A stretch of DNA of 64,000 nucleotides, from the NCBI RefSeq assembly GCF_029439455.1, contig NZ_JAQFVG010000268.1:142825-206824 (forward strand). The letters are read 5' to 3'. The notes beneath the pieces were generated by a model, which saw only the letters and a program-made list of their open reading frames with translations, ran no database searches and was not told where the DNA came from. The stretch comes from Caballeronia sp. BR00000012568055 (lineage in GTDB: Bacteria; Pseudomonadota; Gammaproteobacteria; Burkholderiales; Burkholderiaceae). This document shows, one piece after another, positions 39,681-48,589 of the stretch; position 1 is the stretch's first letter; every line of letters starts with the position of its first letter. The translations under genes and the position numbers were made by a program.

Positions 39681-41099
39681 ATGCGCCGCGAGCATCTCCG
39701 GCAGCGCCGGATCGCCGCAATTGGCGACGTTGAAGCGCATCCACGTCGTCGGCGACTGATGCGGCGAAAACAGGCTTCCGGGCGTCAGCAAAAACCCGGC
39801 TTCGTGCCCTGCCGCCGCGAGTCCATCGGAATCGACGCCTGCATCGGCCCATAAAAACATCCCCGCCGATGGCTGCGTGAACAGCTTCATGCCGGTTTTC
39901 TCCAGCATCCGCGCGGTCTTGTCGCGCACGCCGTCGAGCCGCGCGCGCAGCCGCTCGACGTGCCGCCGGTAGTGCCCTTCCGTCAGCACCTTGTAGACCA
40001 CACGTTCGTTCAGTTCCGGACTCGTCATGCCGACCAGCATCTTCTGATCGGCCAGCGCCTTCGCCACGTCCGCCGATGCCGCCACATAGCCCACGCGCAG
40101 ATTCGCCGCCAGCGTCTTCGAAAAGCTGCCGAGAAAGATCACGCGCTTCAACTGATCGAGCGATGCCAGGCGCGTGGCGGCAAAGTTCGTCGGGCACAGA
40201 TCGCCGTACACATCGTCTTCCACGACGATAAAGTCGTACTCCTGCGCAAGCTGCAATATCCGATACGCCTGTGCCGCCGTCAGCGACGTGCCGGTCGGAT
40301 TCTGCAAGACCGAATTGACGATCAGCATCTTCGGCCGCCACGTGGCGACGAGCGTTTCCAGCGCATCAAGGTCGGGACCATCGGGCGTGTATGGCATGCC
40401 GACCAGCCGCGCGCCCTGCGATGCAAAGCGGCCGAACATCTGGAACCACGCCGGATCGCCGACGATCACCGCATCGCCCGGCTTGACGTACAGCCGCGCG
40501 ATCAGATCGATGGCCTGCGTAATCCCCGACGTCAACACAATCTGCTGCGCCGATGCGCCGATCTCCAGTTCCTCCAGCCGCGTCTGCAATTGCTGGCGCA
40601 GCGGCAGAAAACCCTGCGGCGTGCCGAAGCCGAGCATTTGCGCGCCGGACAAACGGCTCATCGAACGCAATGCATTGGTGATGAGTTCGCCGTCCAGCCA
40701 ACGCCCCGGCAGATAGCCGAGGCCCGGCCCTTTCTCGGGACTCGCCGTATGCAGCATATTGCGCAGCAGCCACACCACGTCGATGGTGCTCTGCACCGGC
40801 TCGTGCTTCGTATCGACGGGCACGACGGTCAGCGTCGGCGCGCCGCGTTCGCGCACGTAAAAGCCCGAGCCGCGCCGCGAATCGAGATAACCGTGTGCGA
40901 CCAGCCGTTCGTACGCCTCGACCACCGTGAAGCGCGACACGCCCTTGTCCAGCGCGAGTTTGCGGATCGACGGCATACGCATGCCCGGCCTGAACACCCG
41001 TTCGTCGATACGCCGCCGTCCCCACTGCACCAGTTGATCGACCAGCGTGAGTTGCGCGGCGTCGTGCGGAGCGGGGATTTGATCGAGCGGAACGGACAT
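39660..41099 (-). CDS. MocR-family regulator (GntR HTH fused to aminotransferase-like domain)
   Basis: The 479-residue protein has an N-terminal GntR winged helix (residues ~20-85, with RMPSIRKLALDKGVSRFTVVEAYERL). A PLP-dependent type-I aminotransferase domain follows, with the PLP lysine in GSFSKTLAANLRVGY and the VEDDVYGD motif. MocR proteins sense PLP or amino-acid-like effectors and usually control a divergent target. The ATG at 41099 is set by GGAGG about 6 nt upstream. It is divergent from a VOC-EamA-aminotransferase-RidA operon, the likely regulon. Confidence 0.9.
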   Translation of the reverse strand: MSVPLDQIPAPHDAAQLTLVDQLVQWGRRRIDERVFRPGMRMPSIRKLALDKGVSRFTVVEAYERLVAHGYLDSRRGSGFYVRERGAPTLTVVPVDTKHEPVQSTIDVVWLLRNMLHTASPEKGPGLGYLPGRWLDGELITNALRSMSRLSGAQMLGFGTPQGFLPLRQQLQTRLEELEIGASAQQIVLTSGITQAIDLIARLYVKPGDAVIVGDPAWFQMFGRFASQGARLVGMPYTPDGPDLDALETLVATWRPKMLIVNSVLQNPTGTSLTAAQAYRILQLAQEYDFIVVEDDVYGDLCPTNFAATRLASLDQLKRVIFLGSFSKTLAANLRVGYVAASADVAKALADQKMLVGMTSPELNERVVYKVLTEGHYRRHVERLRARLDGVRDKTARMLEKTGMKLFTQPSAGMFLWADAGVDSDGLAAAGHEAGFLLTPGSLFSPHQSPTTWMRFNVANCGDPALPEMLAAHLARASR

Positions 41100-41139
41100 G
41101 AGAGCCTCCAGCGTGTGCACTACGGCATCGGCCGAAAAG

Positions 41140-41198
41140 TGTACCGAATGGTAATGGGCCGATTGTACCGTTACTGTCACGGTGATAGGCGCTACATT
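41140..41198 (+). promoter_or_regulatory. Candidate MocR operator and divergent promoter
   Basis: Two direct repeats TGTACCG (41140-41146 and 41164-41170), 24 bp apart, lie upstream of a possible plus-strand promoter: TTACTG (41171-41176), a 16-bp spacer and TACATT (41193-41198). A minus-strand TACAAT (41167-41162) inside the second repeat could be the mocR -10. MocR proteins are known to bind direct repeats in such divergent regions, but this site is a prediction. Confidence 0.45.
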
Positions 41199-41261
41199 CT
41201 TCGTTCGGCCGAAGCGGTTGGCGTTATGCTATCGGCCCTTATTTCGCTCGTATTTGCCGCC

Positions 41262-42062
41262 ATGACGTCTCATCCGCTCAAGCTCGACCATCTCGTGATC
41301 GCCGCCCGCACGCTCGAAGAAGGCGCGCGTTTCGTCGCCACGAAATTCGGTATCGACCTGACGCCGGGCGGCGCGCATCCGTCGATGCGCACGCACAATC
41401 GCCTGATGAATCTCTACGGCGGCGCATATATGGAAGTGATCGCGATCGATCCGGCCGCCGCGCCCGTTACCTCGCCGCGCGCACGCCTGTTCGCGCTCGA
41501 CGATCCGTCGATGCAGCGGCGTCTCGAAGAACATGGCCCGCAACTCGTGCATTGGGTCGCGAAGGTGGATCGGCCGAAGTCGCTGGCGCGCTGGCGCGAG
41601 CAGTTTCCCGAGCGCATTGCCCCGGTCGCGGCGATGTCGCGTGCCGGGAATACATGGAGCCTGACCGTCCCCGATGACGGCGCGTTTCCATCGTGGCAAA
41701 ACGCAGGCGATGGCGTGCTGCCCTCGCTGATCCAATGGGACACGCCGCGCCATCCGAGCGATGTGCTGCCGCCAACCGGCATCGCGCTGCGTTCGCTGAC
41801 GGGTTATCACCCGAACGCGGAGGCTGTGGCGGAGCAGCTTGAATGGCTCGGCGCATTGCATTTAATGAAAGTGGAAACGACGGCAGGCGCGCCGGTCATC
41901 GTCGCGGAATTCGAACTGGCGGATGGTTCCATCGTCACGCTGGGTGAATCGGCGGAATCTGTGGAAGCGGCGCGGCGCGCGCAGGAACAAGCGCAGGCCG
42001 CCGCGGGCAAAAAGCGCCGTGCGAAACCTAAAACAATCGAAGAGGGAGACAGTCAAGAATGA
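41262..42062 (+). CDS. Glyoxalase-like VOC domain protein
   Basis: The 266-residue protein starts HPLKLDHLVIAARTLEEGA and has the segmented Glyoxalase_3-type VOC pattern (YGGAYMEVIAID, LIQWDTPRHPSDVLPP). A Lys/Ala-rich tail (~residues 235-266) follows. It is first in the operon divergent from mocR and overlaps the EamA gene by 4 bp. Its substrate is unknown. The ATG at 41262 is preferred; an ATG at 41226 is in frame and would add a short hydrophobic lead. No strong Shine-Dalgarno decides between them. Confidence 0.8.
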   Translation: MTSHPLKLDHLVIAARTLEEGARFVATKFGIDLTPGGAHPSMRTHNRLMNLYGGAYMEVIAIDPAAAPVTSPRARLFALDDPSMQRRLEEHGPQLVHWVAKVDRPKSLARWREQFPERIAPVAAMSRAGNTWSLTVPDDGAFPSWQNAGDGVLPSLIQWDTPRHPSDVLPPTGIALRSLTGYHPNAEAVAEQLEWLGALHLMKVETTAGAPVIVAEFELADGSIVTLGESAESVEAARRAQEQAQAAAGKKRRAKPKTIEEGDSQE

Positions 42063-42982
42063 AAACCCGCGAAACCGAAGGCATGTTGCTCGGCCTGATC
42101 GGCGTGATCATCTTCAGCCTGACGCTGCCGATGACGCGCATCGTCGTGGCGGAAGTGCATCCGTTGCTCAACGGCCTCGGGCGCGCGCTGGTCGCGGCGA
42201 TTCCCGCCGGCCTCTTGCTCGCGTATCGGCGCGAAAAGTGGCCGACGTGGCCGCAGGTCAAGAGCCTTGCCGTGGTATCGCTGGGCGTGATCATCGCGTT
42301 CCCCGTGTTCTCGGCCTGGGCGATGAAAACCGTGCCCGCATCGCACGGCGCGGTGGTCAACGGCTTGCAGCCGCTGTGCGTCGCGATCTACGCGGCGTGG
42401 TTATCGCACGAACGTCCGTCGAAGGCTTTCTGGGCCAGCGCACTCGCGGGCAGCGCGATCGTCGTCGCGTTTGCGTTGCAAACGGGCGGCGGCGGCTTTC
42501 AGGCGGGCGATCTGCTGATGCTGGTTGCGGTCGGTATCGGCGCACTCGGTTACGCCGAAGGCGCGCGGCTGGCGCGTCAGATTGGCGGATGGCAGGTGAT
42601 CTGCTGGGCGCTAGTGCTGTCCGCGCCGTTTCTGCTGCTGCCGGTCGGCTGGCTGGCGTGGGCGCATCACGCGGCGCATCCCGAACCGCTTTCGCTCAAG
42701 ACGTGGCTCGCGTTCGGTTATGTGACGCTGTTCTCGCAGTTCATCGGCTTTTTCGCGTGGTACGCGGGTCTGGCGATGGGCGGAATCGCGCGCGTCGGGC
42801 AAGTGCAACTGCTGCAAATCTTCTTCACGATGGCCTTCTCCGCGTTGTTCTTCGGCGAGCACGTGTCCGCCGTGACGTGGATTTACGCGACGGCCGTGAT
42901 CGTCACTGTGATCATCGGCAGAAAAGCGGCCGTACGCCCCGCGCCGATTCCGAATACCGTCGCGAAGCCACTCGCGCGATAA
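42059..42982 (+). CDS. EamA/DMT-family transporter
   Basis: The 307-residue inner-membrane protein has ten hydrophobic segments in two EamA repeats. The family exports amino acids and related metabolites. AGGGAGA upstream of the ATG at 42059 and the 4-bp overlap with the VOC gene show tight operon structure. In this operon it plausibly exports the substrate or product handled by the aminotransferase and RidA. Confidence 0.88.
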   Translation: MKTRETEGMLLGLIGVIIFSLTLPMTRIVVAEVHPLLNGLGRALVAAIPAGLLLAYRREKWPTWPQVKSLAVVSLGVIIAFPVFSAWAMKTVPASHGAVVNGLQPLCVAIYAAWLSHERPSKAFWASALAGSAIVVAFALQTGGGGFQAGDLLMLVAVGIGALGYAEGARLARQIGGWQVICWALVLSAPFLLLPVGWLAWAHHAAHPEPLSLKTWLAFGYVTLFSQFIGFFAWYAGLAMGGIARVGQVQLLQIFFTMAFSALFFGEHVSAVTWIYATAVIVTVIIGRKAAVRPAPIPNTVAKPLAR

Positions 42983-43029
42983 TCAGCGTCTCAGCACATT
43001 TCAACATTCCGGAACCCACCGAGGATTTC

Positions 43030-44226
43030 ATGAATCAAGCCGATCTCCGCGCCACGCCCTGGCAACTCTCCGAACGCGCCCGCAAGCTCACCAGCTCGGC
43101 GATTCGGGAAATCCTGAAGGTCACGGAACGGCCTGAAGTCATTTCCTTCGCGGGCGGCCTGCCCTCGCCCGCAACCTTTCCGGTCGAGGAAATGCGTCAT
43201 GCGTCGGAGCGCATTCTGCGCGATCAGCCCGCCGCCGCGCTTCAGTACAGCGCGACCGAGGGCTTCATGCCGCTGCGCGAGTGGATCGCCGCGCGCTATT
43301 CGGTGAACGGCGTGCAGATTCGTCCGACGCAGGTGCTCATCACCACCGGCTCGCAACAAGCGCTCGACCTGCTCGGCAAAGTACTCGTCGATCCGGGCAG
43401 CCGCGTGCTGGTCGAAACGCCGACTTACCTCGGCGCGCTGCAATCCTTCTCGCTGTTCGAACCGGACTACGTGCAGGTTCCGACCGATGAATCCGGCCTG
43501 ATTCCCGAAGGTCTCGATGCCGCGTTGACCGCGAACGCGCGCCTGCTCTACGCGCAACCGAACTTCCAGAATCCGACCGGCCGACGCCTGCCGCTGGAAC
43601 GCCGCCGCGCGCTCGCCGCCATCGCGGAGAAGGCTGCGTTCCCGATCATCGAAGACGATCCGTACGGCGCGCTCGACTACGCGGGCGCGCCGCTGCCGAC
43701 GCTGCTGTCGATGTCGCCGGACCATATCGTGCATCTCGGTTCGTTCTCGAAGGTGCTCGCGCCGGGTCTGCGCGTGGGCTACATCATCGCGCCGGAAGAA
43801 CTGCACTTCAAACTCGTGCAGGCCAAGCAAGCGACCGATCTGCACACGCCGAGCCTCACGCAGCGCATCGTGCATGAAGTCGTCAAAGACGGTTTCCTCG
43901 ATACCCACGTGCCCAAGATCCGCGCGCTGTATCGCGATCAATGCGAAGCGATGTTGTCCGCGCTCGAACGCCATATGCCTGCCGGTGTCGAATGGAACCG
44001 GCCGGAAGGCGGCATGTTCGTGTGGGTGAAGCTGCCCGCGCATCTCGATTCGATGAAGCTGCTCGAACAATCGATCGCGCAGCATGTGGCCTTCGTGCCG
44101 GGCGGTCCGTTCTTCGCCAACGACGCCGCGCACAACACGATGCGCCTCTCCTTCGTCACCGTGCCGCCCGCGACGATCGACGAAGGCGTGGCCAAGCTCG
44201 GCGCGCTGATCCGCGCGAGCCTCTGA
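43030..44226 (+). CDS. PLP-dependent aminotransferase (fold type I, LysN/2-aminoadipate-like)
   Basis: The 398-residue enzyme has FAGGLPSPATFP near residue 38, NFQNPTGRRLPLERR, DDPYGALDYAG and the PLP lysine in GSFSKVLAPGLRVGY. This branch includes 2-aminoadipate and other broad-specificity aminotransferases. It has no HTH domain, unlike the MocR regulator it resembles. A GAGG box 6 nt before the ATG supports the start. It lies 47 bp after the EamA gene and 24 bp before ridA. Confidence 0.9.
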   Translation: MNQADLRATPWQLSERARKLTSSAIREILKVTERPEVISFAGGLPSPATFPVEEMRHASERILRDQPAAALQYSATEGFMPLREWIAARYSVNGVQIRPTQVLITTGSQQALDLLGKVLVDPGSRVLVETPTYLGALQSFSLFEPDYVQVPTDESGLIPEGLDAALTANARLLYAQPNFQNPTGRRLPLERRRALAAIAEKAAFPIIEDDPYGALDYAGAPLPTLLSMSPDHIVHLGSFSKVLAPGLRVGYIIAPEELHFKLVQAKQATDLHTPSLTQRIVHEVVKDGFLDTHVPKIRALYRDQCEAMLSALERHMPAGVEWNRPEGGMFVWVKLPAHLDSMKLLEQSIAQHVAFVPGGPFFANDAAHNTMRLSFVTVPPATIDEGVAKLGALIRASL

Positions 44227-44250
44227 TTTCCCTCACACTCAGGAGCAACG

Positions 44251-44712
44251 ATGGCATCGAACGTTTATGACAAGCTGAAGGAACTCGGTATCGAATTGCC
44301 CGTGGCGGGCGCGCCCGCAGCCGCTTACGTGATGAGCGCGCAGAGCGGCAACACGGTGTACCTGTCGGGGCATATCGCGAAGAAGGACGGCAAGGTGCAC
44401 GCTGGCAAGCTCGGCCACGACATCAGCACGGAAGAAGGCAAGGCGGCGGCGCGTAACGTGGCCATCGATCTGATCGCGACGCTGCACGCGCATGTGGGCG
44501 ATCTGAACAAGGTGAAGCGCATCGTCAAGGTGATGAGTCTCGTGAACTCCACGTTCGAATTCACCGAGCAGCATATCGTGACCAACGGTGCATCGGAACT
44601 GATCGCGGACGTGTTCGGCGATGCAGGCAAGCATGCGCGTTCGGCGTTCGGCGTCGCGCAGATTCCGCTGGGCGCGTGCGTGGAAATCGAGTTGATTGCT
44701 GAAGTGGCTTAA
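44251..44712 (+). CDS. RidA family enamine/imine deaminase-like protein
   Basis: The 153-residue protein is of the YjgF/RidA superfamily, with VYLSGHIAKKDGKVHAGKLG and FGDAGKHARSAFGVAQIPLG. RidA proteins hydrolyse reactive enamines/imines released by PLP enzymes. The subfamily here is the longer form lacking the exact RidA arginine context (RSAFGVAQ keeps an Arg at ~132). Its place directly after a PLP aminotransferase fits a detoxifying role. AGGAG precedes the ATG, and a terminator follows. Confidence 0.88.
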   Translation: MASNVYDKLKELGIELPVAGAPAAAYVMSAQSGNTVYLSGHIAKKDGKVHAGKLGHDISTEEGKAAARNVAIDLIATLHAHVGDLNKVKRIVKVMSLVNSTFEFTEQHIVTNGASELIADVFGDAGKHARSAFGVAQIPLGACVEIELIAEVA

Positions 44713-44750
44713 GTGGCATAAGCGCTTTCGTCAACTCGGCTTGATCAGAA

Positions 44751-44778
44751 AACCGGCGCACTACGCGCCGGTTTTTTT
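44751..44778 (+). terminator. Rho-independent terminator after the ridA operon
   Basis: A 9-bp stem AACCGGCGC (44751-44759) with GCGCCGGTT (44765-44773) and a 5-nt loop is followed by a T run to 44778. Confidence 0.9.
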
Positions 44779-44818
44779 ATACTCGCCGTTTTGATTCGAC
44801 TCGACACATAGGCAAGCC

Positions 44819-45712
44819 ATGTCACCGCGCACCGTTCAGTTCAAACAAGTCGATGTCTTCACGTCCGTGCCGTTCAAGGGCAATCCGCTCGCCGTCATTT
44901 TCGATGCCGATGGTCTCTCGACCGAACGCATGCAGCAGATCGCGCGCTGGACCAATCTGTCGGAGACCGCGTTTATCTTGTCGCCGAGCGATGCGCGCGC
45001 GGACTATCGCGTGCGAATTTTCACCACGGCGGTTGAATTGCCCTTCGCCGGCCATCCGACGCTCGGCAGCGCGCATGCCGTACGCGACGCCGGTTATCAG
45101 CCGAAAACGCCCGGCAGGATGGTGCAGGAATGCGGCGTCGGACTCGTAGCGCTGGAAGAACGCGCGAATGGCGCGTGGGCGTTCGCTGCGCCGCCTGCGA
45201 CCATCGTTCAGCTCGATGAAAGTCAGCGCAAGCGGCTCGCCGATGCACTTGCGCCCGCCGTAATCGATTTCACCGCGCCGCCTTGCGCAGTGGATAACGG
45301 CGTGCCCTGGCTCGTCGTGCGCGTAAAAGATGCCGCGGAATGTTTCGCTCTCGCGCCAACCGGCGATAAGCGTGAAGCGCTTGCTGCGTTGTGCGCCGAG
45401 GTGAAGACGCACGGTATCGTCGTGTATGGCGCGCACCCGGATGCAACGCCAGCGACGTTTGAACTGCGCACCTTGCTGCTCGGTGCGGAGAATATCGAAG
45501 ACCCCGTCACCGGCAGCGCCAACGCCGCGCTCGCCGCGCTCCTCACCGCGCAAAATCTCCGTCCCGGCGACGCCTACACCGTGCGCCAGGGCACCGCGCT
45601 CGACCGCGACGGACGCATCTCGATCACCTACGACGACACCAACGCAAGCGGTCCGACGGTGTGGATCGGCGGCCATGCAGTGACGGTGATCGACGGAACT
45701 TTCTCCTTGTGA
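44819..45712 (+). CDS. PhzF family phenazine biosynthesis-like isomerase
   Basis: The 297-residue protein has the two-lobed PhzF/DapF-like fold. Signatures are VDVFTSVPFKGNPLAV at the N-terminus, ELPFAGHPTLGSAHA and the later EDPVTGSANAALAAL. No phenazine genes are near, and most chromosomal PhzF homologues act on unknown substrates. It lies after the ridA terminator, so it has its own transcript. Confidence 0.9.
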   Translation: MSPRTVQFKQVDVFTSVPFKGNPLAVIFDADGLSTERMQQIARWTNLSETAFILSPSDARADYRVRIFTTAVELPFAGHPTLGSAHAVRDAGYQPKTPGRMVQECGVGLVALEERANGAWAFAAPPATIVQLDESQRKRLADALAPAVIDFTAPPCAVDNGVPWLVVRVKDAAECFALAPTGDKREALAALCAEVKTHGIVVYGAHPDATPATFELRTLLLGAENIEDPVTGSANAALAALLTAQNLRPGDAYTVRQGTALDRDGRISITYDDTNASGPTVWIGGHAVTVIDGTFSL

Positions 45713-46147
45713 AACAATGACCTGACGGCAGTTTTTGCCGTCCCGCCGACGCGCGTTAACCCCGAGCCGCTCCCCTATCTTATTCGCAGTGCCTTCAGTA
45801 CTATCTGAACAATGAGCGACCGGATAACAGCGCGGCGCATCGGTTTTCCGAAGTGTTCGCGCCATAAGCAAACGTATGCTTTCAACGAGGCCGAGCGCTC
45901 GTCGTCTTGTTCAAGCCGGGGTGCGGGCGCGCGAGCGAACGCGTGTTAGCCGAATGACGACGGGTGTAATGAATGATGCCACGCGCCGCCGTATCTCACG
46001 CGGCGCGCACGGCATCGCACCGCCGCCTTATCCGCACGGTATATTGATTGGTTTAAGCCGCCCGCTTCGAGACATGCATCGCTTCTTATTCTTAGCTTCG
46101 CTTGCAGCATGTCCGGCGCCAGGCGTTTTCGTCCCGCAAGGCTTCGC
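45713..46147. other. Intergenic region upstream of the GGDEF-EAL gene
   Basis: These 435 bp hold no credible gene. A short perfect hairpin (GACGGCA, 45724-45730; TGCCGTC, 45736-45742) lies just after phzF but lacks a T run. A GC-rich inverted repeat (CGCGCCGC, 45982-45989; GCGGCGCG, 46000-46007) sits about 140 bp before the downstream start and may be in its leader. Confidence 0.5.
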
Positions 46148-48586
46148 ATGATGCGCGTTCGCAATTACGCCGCGAACGATCCGCGCCTCGGCCCGCCGTC
46201 GATGCGCAGGCGGCGCTTGCTGCTCGCCATTCCCGTGCTCGGCACTATCGTGCTGGTGATTCTGTGGGCCGTGATCTTCGCGCGGCTTTCGGTGGAGCGC
46301 GAGGCGACCACGCACGAGTCGATGTCCTCCGCCGCCATTCTCTCGTCGGCGCTCGAACAGCACACCATCAAGGCGATCCATCAGGTCGATCAGATCACGC
46401 GCTTCGTCAAATACGAGTATGAGAAATCGCCCGATAACTTCGATCTCATCGCCACGGTCGAGAAAGGCGTCGTGCAGAGCGACACGCTCGTGCAAGTCGC
46501 CCTGATCGATGAAACCGGCATGCTGATCGCCACTACGGCCGACCCGCATCCGAAGCCGATCGATCTGTCCGATCGTGAGCACTTCAAGGTGCATCTGCAT
46601 TCCAACGACGATCTGCTCTATATCAGCCGCCCGGTACGCGGGCGCGTGTCGGGCTTGTGGACGCTGCAGATCACGCGGCGGCTCAACCATCCGGACGGCT
46701 CGTTTGCGGGCGTGGTGGTGGTATCGGAAGATCCGGCGTATTTCACCAGCGACTTTTATAACGTGGCATCGATCGGACACGAAGGCGTGATTGCCGTGGT
46801 GTCCGACAACGGCGCGGTGCTCGCGCGCAGCACGGGCAGCGGCGCTTCCGATGCGCCATCGGCGACGGCGGTGGCTAAAGGCAGCGCGGCGCGCAACGCG
46901 TCTTCAACCGACCACGCCGCGCCCGCGCACGGCGAATTCAGCGCAAGCGGCGTCTATCCAACCATGGACCACGCTTCGGGTATTTACGTCGATCCGATCG
47001 ATCACGTGAAGCGCATCGTGTCGTATCGGCATATCGATGGGTATCCGCTGGGCGTGCTGGTCGGTCTCTCCGAACGCGAGGAGATGATCGACTACAACCA
47101 CACGCGCAACGTTTATCTGCTGATGGCGACATTCATTTCGCTCGCCATGCTCGGCTTCTTCGCGGTGGCGACGGGTCTGATCGGCAAGCTGCTGGGACGC
47201 GAGCGTGAGATGACGCATCTGGTCGAATACGATCTGCTCACCGGTTTGCGCAATCGCTATTCGACGCTGCGCGGACTGCGGCAGGACGTGGCGCAGGCGG
47301 AGAATATCGGGCGGCTGGCGCTGCTGTTTATCGATCTCGATAACTTCAAGACCGTGAACGATACGCTCGGCCACAATGCCGGCGATATCGTGCTGCAAAT
47401 GACCGCATCGCGGCTGGCGGAAACGGTCGGGCAAAGCGGCACGCTGTCGCGTATCGGCGGCGATGAATTCGTGGTCGTGGTCAAGGGCGACGATGTCGAG
47501 CAAAGCGCGGTCACACTCGCCAACGATATCGCCACGATGTTCTCCACGCCGTTCGATGTGCGCGGCAGTGCGTTCGTGCTGCATGCGAGCATTGGCATCG
47601 CGCTGTTCTCGGTATCGAACGAAAGCGAAATCGATCTGCTGAAAAAAGCCGATCTGGCGATGTACAGCGCCAAGGATGCGGGCAAAAACTGCTACCAGTT
47701 CTACTCGCCGCAGTTGTCGCATCGCGCGGATCATCTGATGAAGTGGGAACAGCAGCTTCGCGTCGCGCTGACGGAGGAGCAACTGTTCCTCGTGTATCAG
47801 CCGAAAATCGATCTGGCGCGGCGCTGTATCACCGGTTTCGAAGCGCTCGTTCGATGGAACCATCCGCAGCATGGGCTGATTCCGGCGAACGAATTCATTC
47901 CGGTGGCGGAATCGACGGGATTGATCGTCGCGGTTGGCGACTTCGTGATTCATACGGCGTGCAATCAGCTCGCGCAATGGCAGCGCGAAGGTTATACGGG
48001 GCTATCGCTCGCGGTGAATATATCGGCGGTGCAGTTCTGGCGCGGTGACCTGCTGGAAACCGTCGCGCGCGCGATCACGAACAGCGGTATTCCGCCCGAG
48101 AAGCTCGAACTCGAAATCACCGAAACGGTGATGATGGAGTACCCCGAACTCGTGCAGGACAAGATCGCGGCGCTGAAGAAGCTCGGCGTGAGGATCGCGC
48201 TGGACGACTTCGGCACGGGTTATTCGTCGCTGTCGTATCTGAACCGCTTTTCTGTCGATACGCTCAAGGTGGATCGCTCGTTCATTCAGGCGATTCCCGA
48301 AGACCGCAGCGTCTGCGTGATGGTCGCGGCGATCGTGAATCTGGCGCGTTCGCTCGGACTGACCGTGGTGGTCGAAGGCACCGAGCGCGAGGAACAGATT
48401 GCGTGGCTTGCGGCGCTCGGGCCGGTAGAAGCGCAAGGCTTCCTGTTCTCGCGGCCCGTTCCGGCGGATGGCGTGCAGGCGCTGCTCGATCGATTCGGCG
48501 TGTGCGGATGGTTGCGCGGTGCGGCGCCGCGTACGCGTCCGGGTGTGGGACGCGAGCCGTCGAGTACCGAAGTCAGCGGGCGTTGA
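46148..48586 (+). CDS. Membrane-bound diguanylate cyclase/phosphodiesterase (dCACHE-GGDEF-EAL)
   Basis: The 812-residue protein has a membrane segment near residues 22-42 and a periplasmic CACHE-like sensor (~45-330) with an Ala/Ser-rich insert. A second membrane segment follows (~325-350). The GGDEF domain has an intact IGGDEF motif, and the EAL domain has FEALVRW and DDFGTGYSSL. Both catalytic motifs look complete, so it may make or degrade cyclic-di-GMP. AAGG 6 nt before the ATG at 46148 favours that start; ATG at 46109 is also in frame. It ends 3 bp from the convergent CopD-like gene. Confidence 0.9.
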   Translation: MMRVRNYAANDPRLGPPSMRRRRLLLAIPVLGTIVLVILWAVIFARLSVEREATTHESMSSAAILSSALEQHTIKAIHQVDQITRFVKYEYEKSPDNFDLIATVEKGVVQSDTLVQVALIDETGMLIATTADPHPKPIDLSDREHFKVHLHSNDDLLYISRPVRGRVSGLWTLQITRRLNHPDGSFAGVVVVSEDPAYFTSDFYNVASIGHEGVIAVVSDNGAVLARSTGSGASDAPSATAVAKGSAARNASSTDHAAPAHGEFSASGVYPTMDHASGIYVDPIDHVKRIVSYRHIDGYPLGVLVGLSEREEMIDYNHTRNVYLLMATFISLAMLGFFAVATGLIGKLLGREREMTHLVEYDLLTGLRNRYSTLRGLRQDVAQAENIGRLALLFIDLDNFKTVNDTLGHNAGDIVLQMTASRLAETVGQSGTLSRIGGDEFVVVVKGDDVEQSAVTLANDIATMFSTPFDVRGSAFVLHASIGIALFSVSNESEIDLLKKADLAMYSAKDAGKNCYQFYSPQLSHRADHLMKWEQQLRVALTEEQLFLVYQPKIDLARRCITGFEALVRWNHPQHGLIPANEFIPVAESTGLIVAVGDFVIHTACNQLAQWQREGYTGLSLAVNISAVQFWRGDLLETVARAITNSGIPPEKLELEITETVMMEYPELVQDKIAALKKLGVRIALDDFGTGYSSLSYLNRFSVDTLKVDRSFIQAIPEDRSVCVMVAAIVNLARSLGLTVVVEGTEREEQIAWLAALGPVEAQGFLFSRPVPADGVQALLDRFGVCGWLRGAAPRTRPGVGREPSSTEVSGR

Positions 48587-48589
48587 TCT

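Noticed and set aside
39960..41261. Upstream extension of the VOC gene across the mocR gene
   Set aside because: The frame is open only because it is antisense to mocR; similarity begins at 41262.
41923..43029. Upstream extension of the aminotransferase across the EamA gene
   Set aside because: Alternative-frame read-through of the EamA gene; the conserved N-terminus and GAGG box place the start at 43030.
44819..45712. Phenazine biosynthesis cluster
   Set aside because: Only a PhzF-family protein is present; no phzA/B/D/E/G genes are in the window, and PhzF homologues are widespread with other roles.
45724..45742. Hairpin just after phzF as a terminator
   Set aside because: The 7-bp stem lacks a downstream T run, so termination is not supported; noted in the intergenic entry only.
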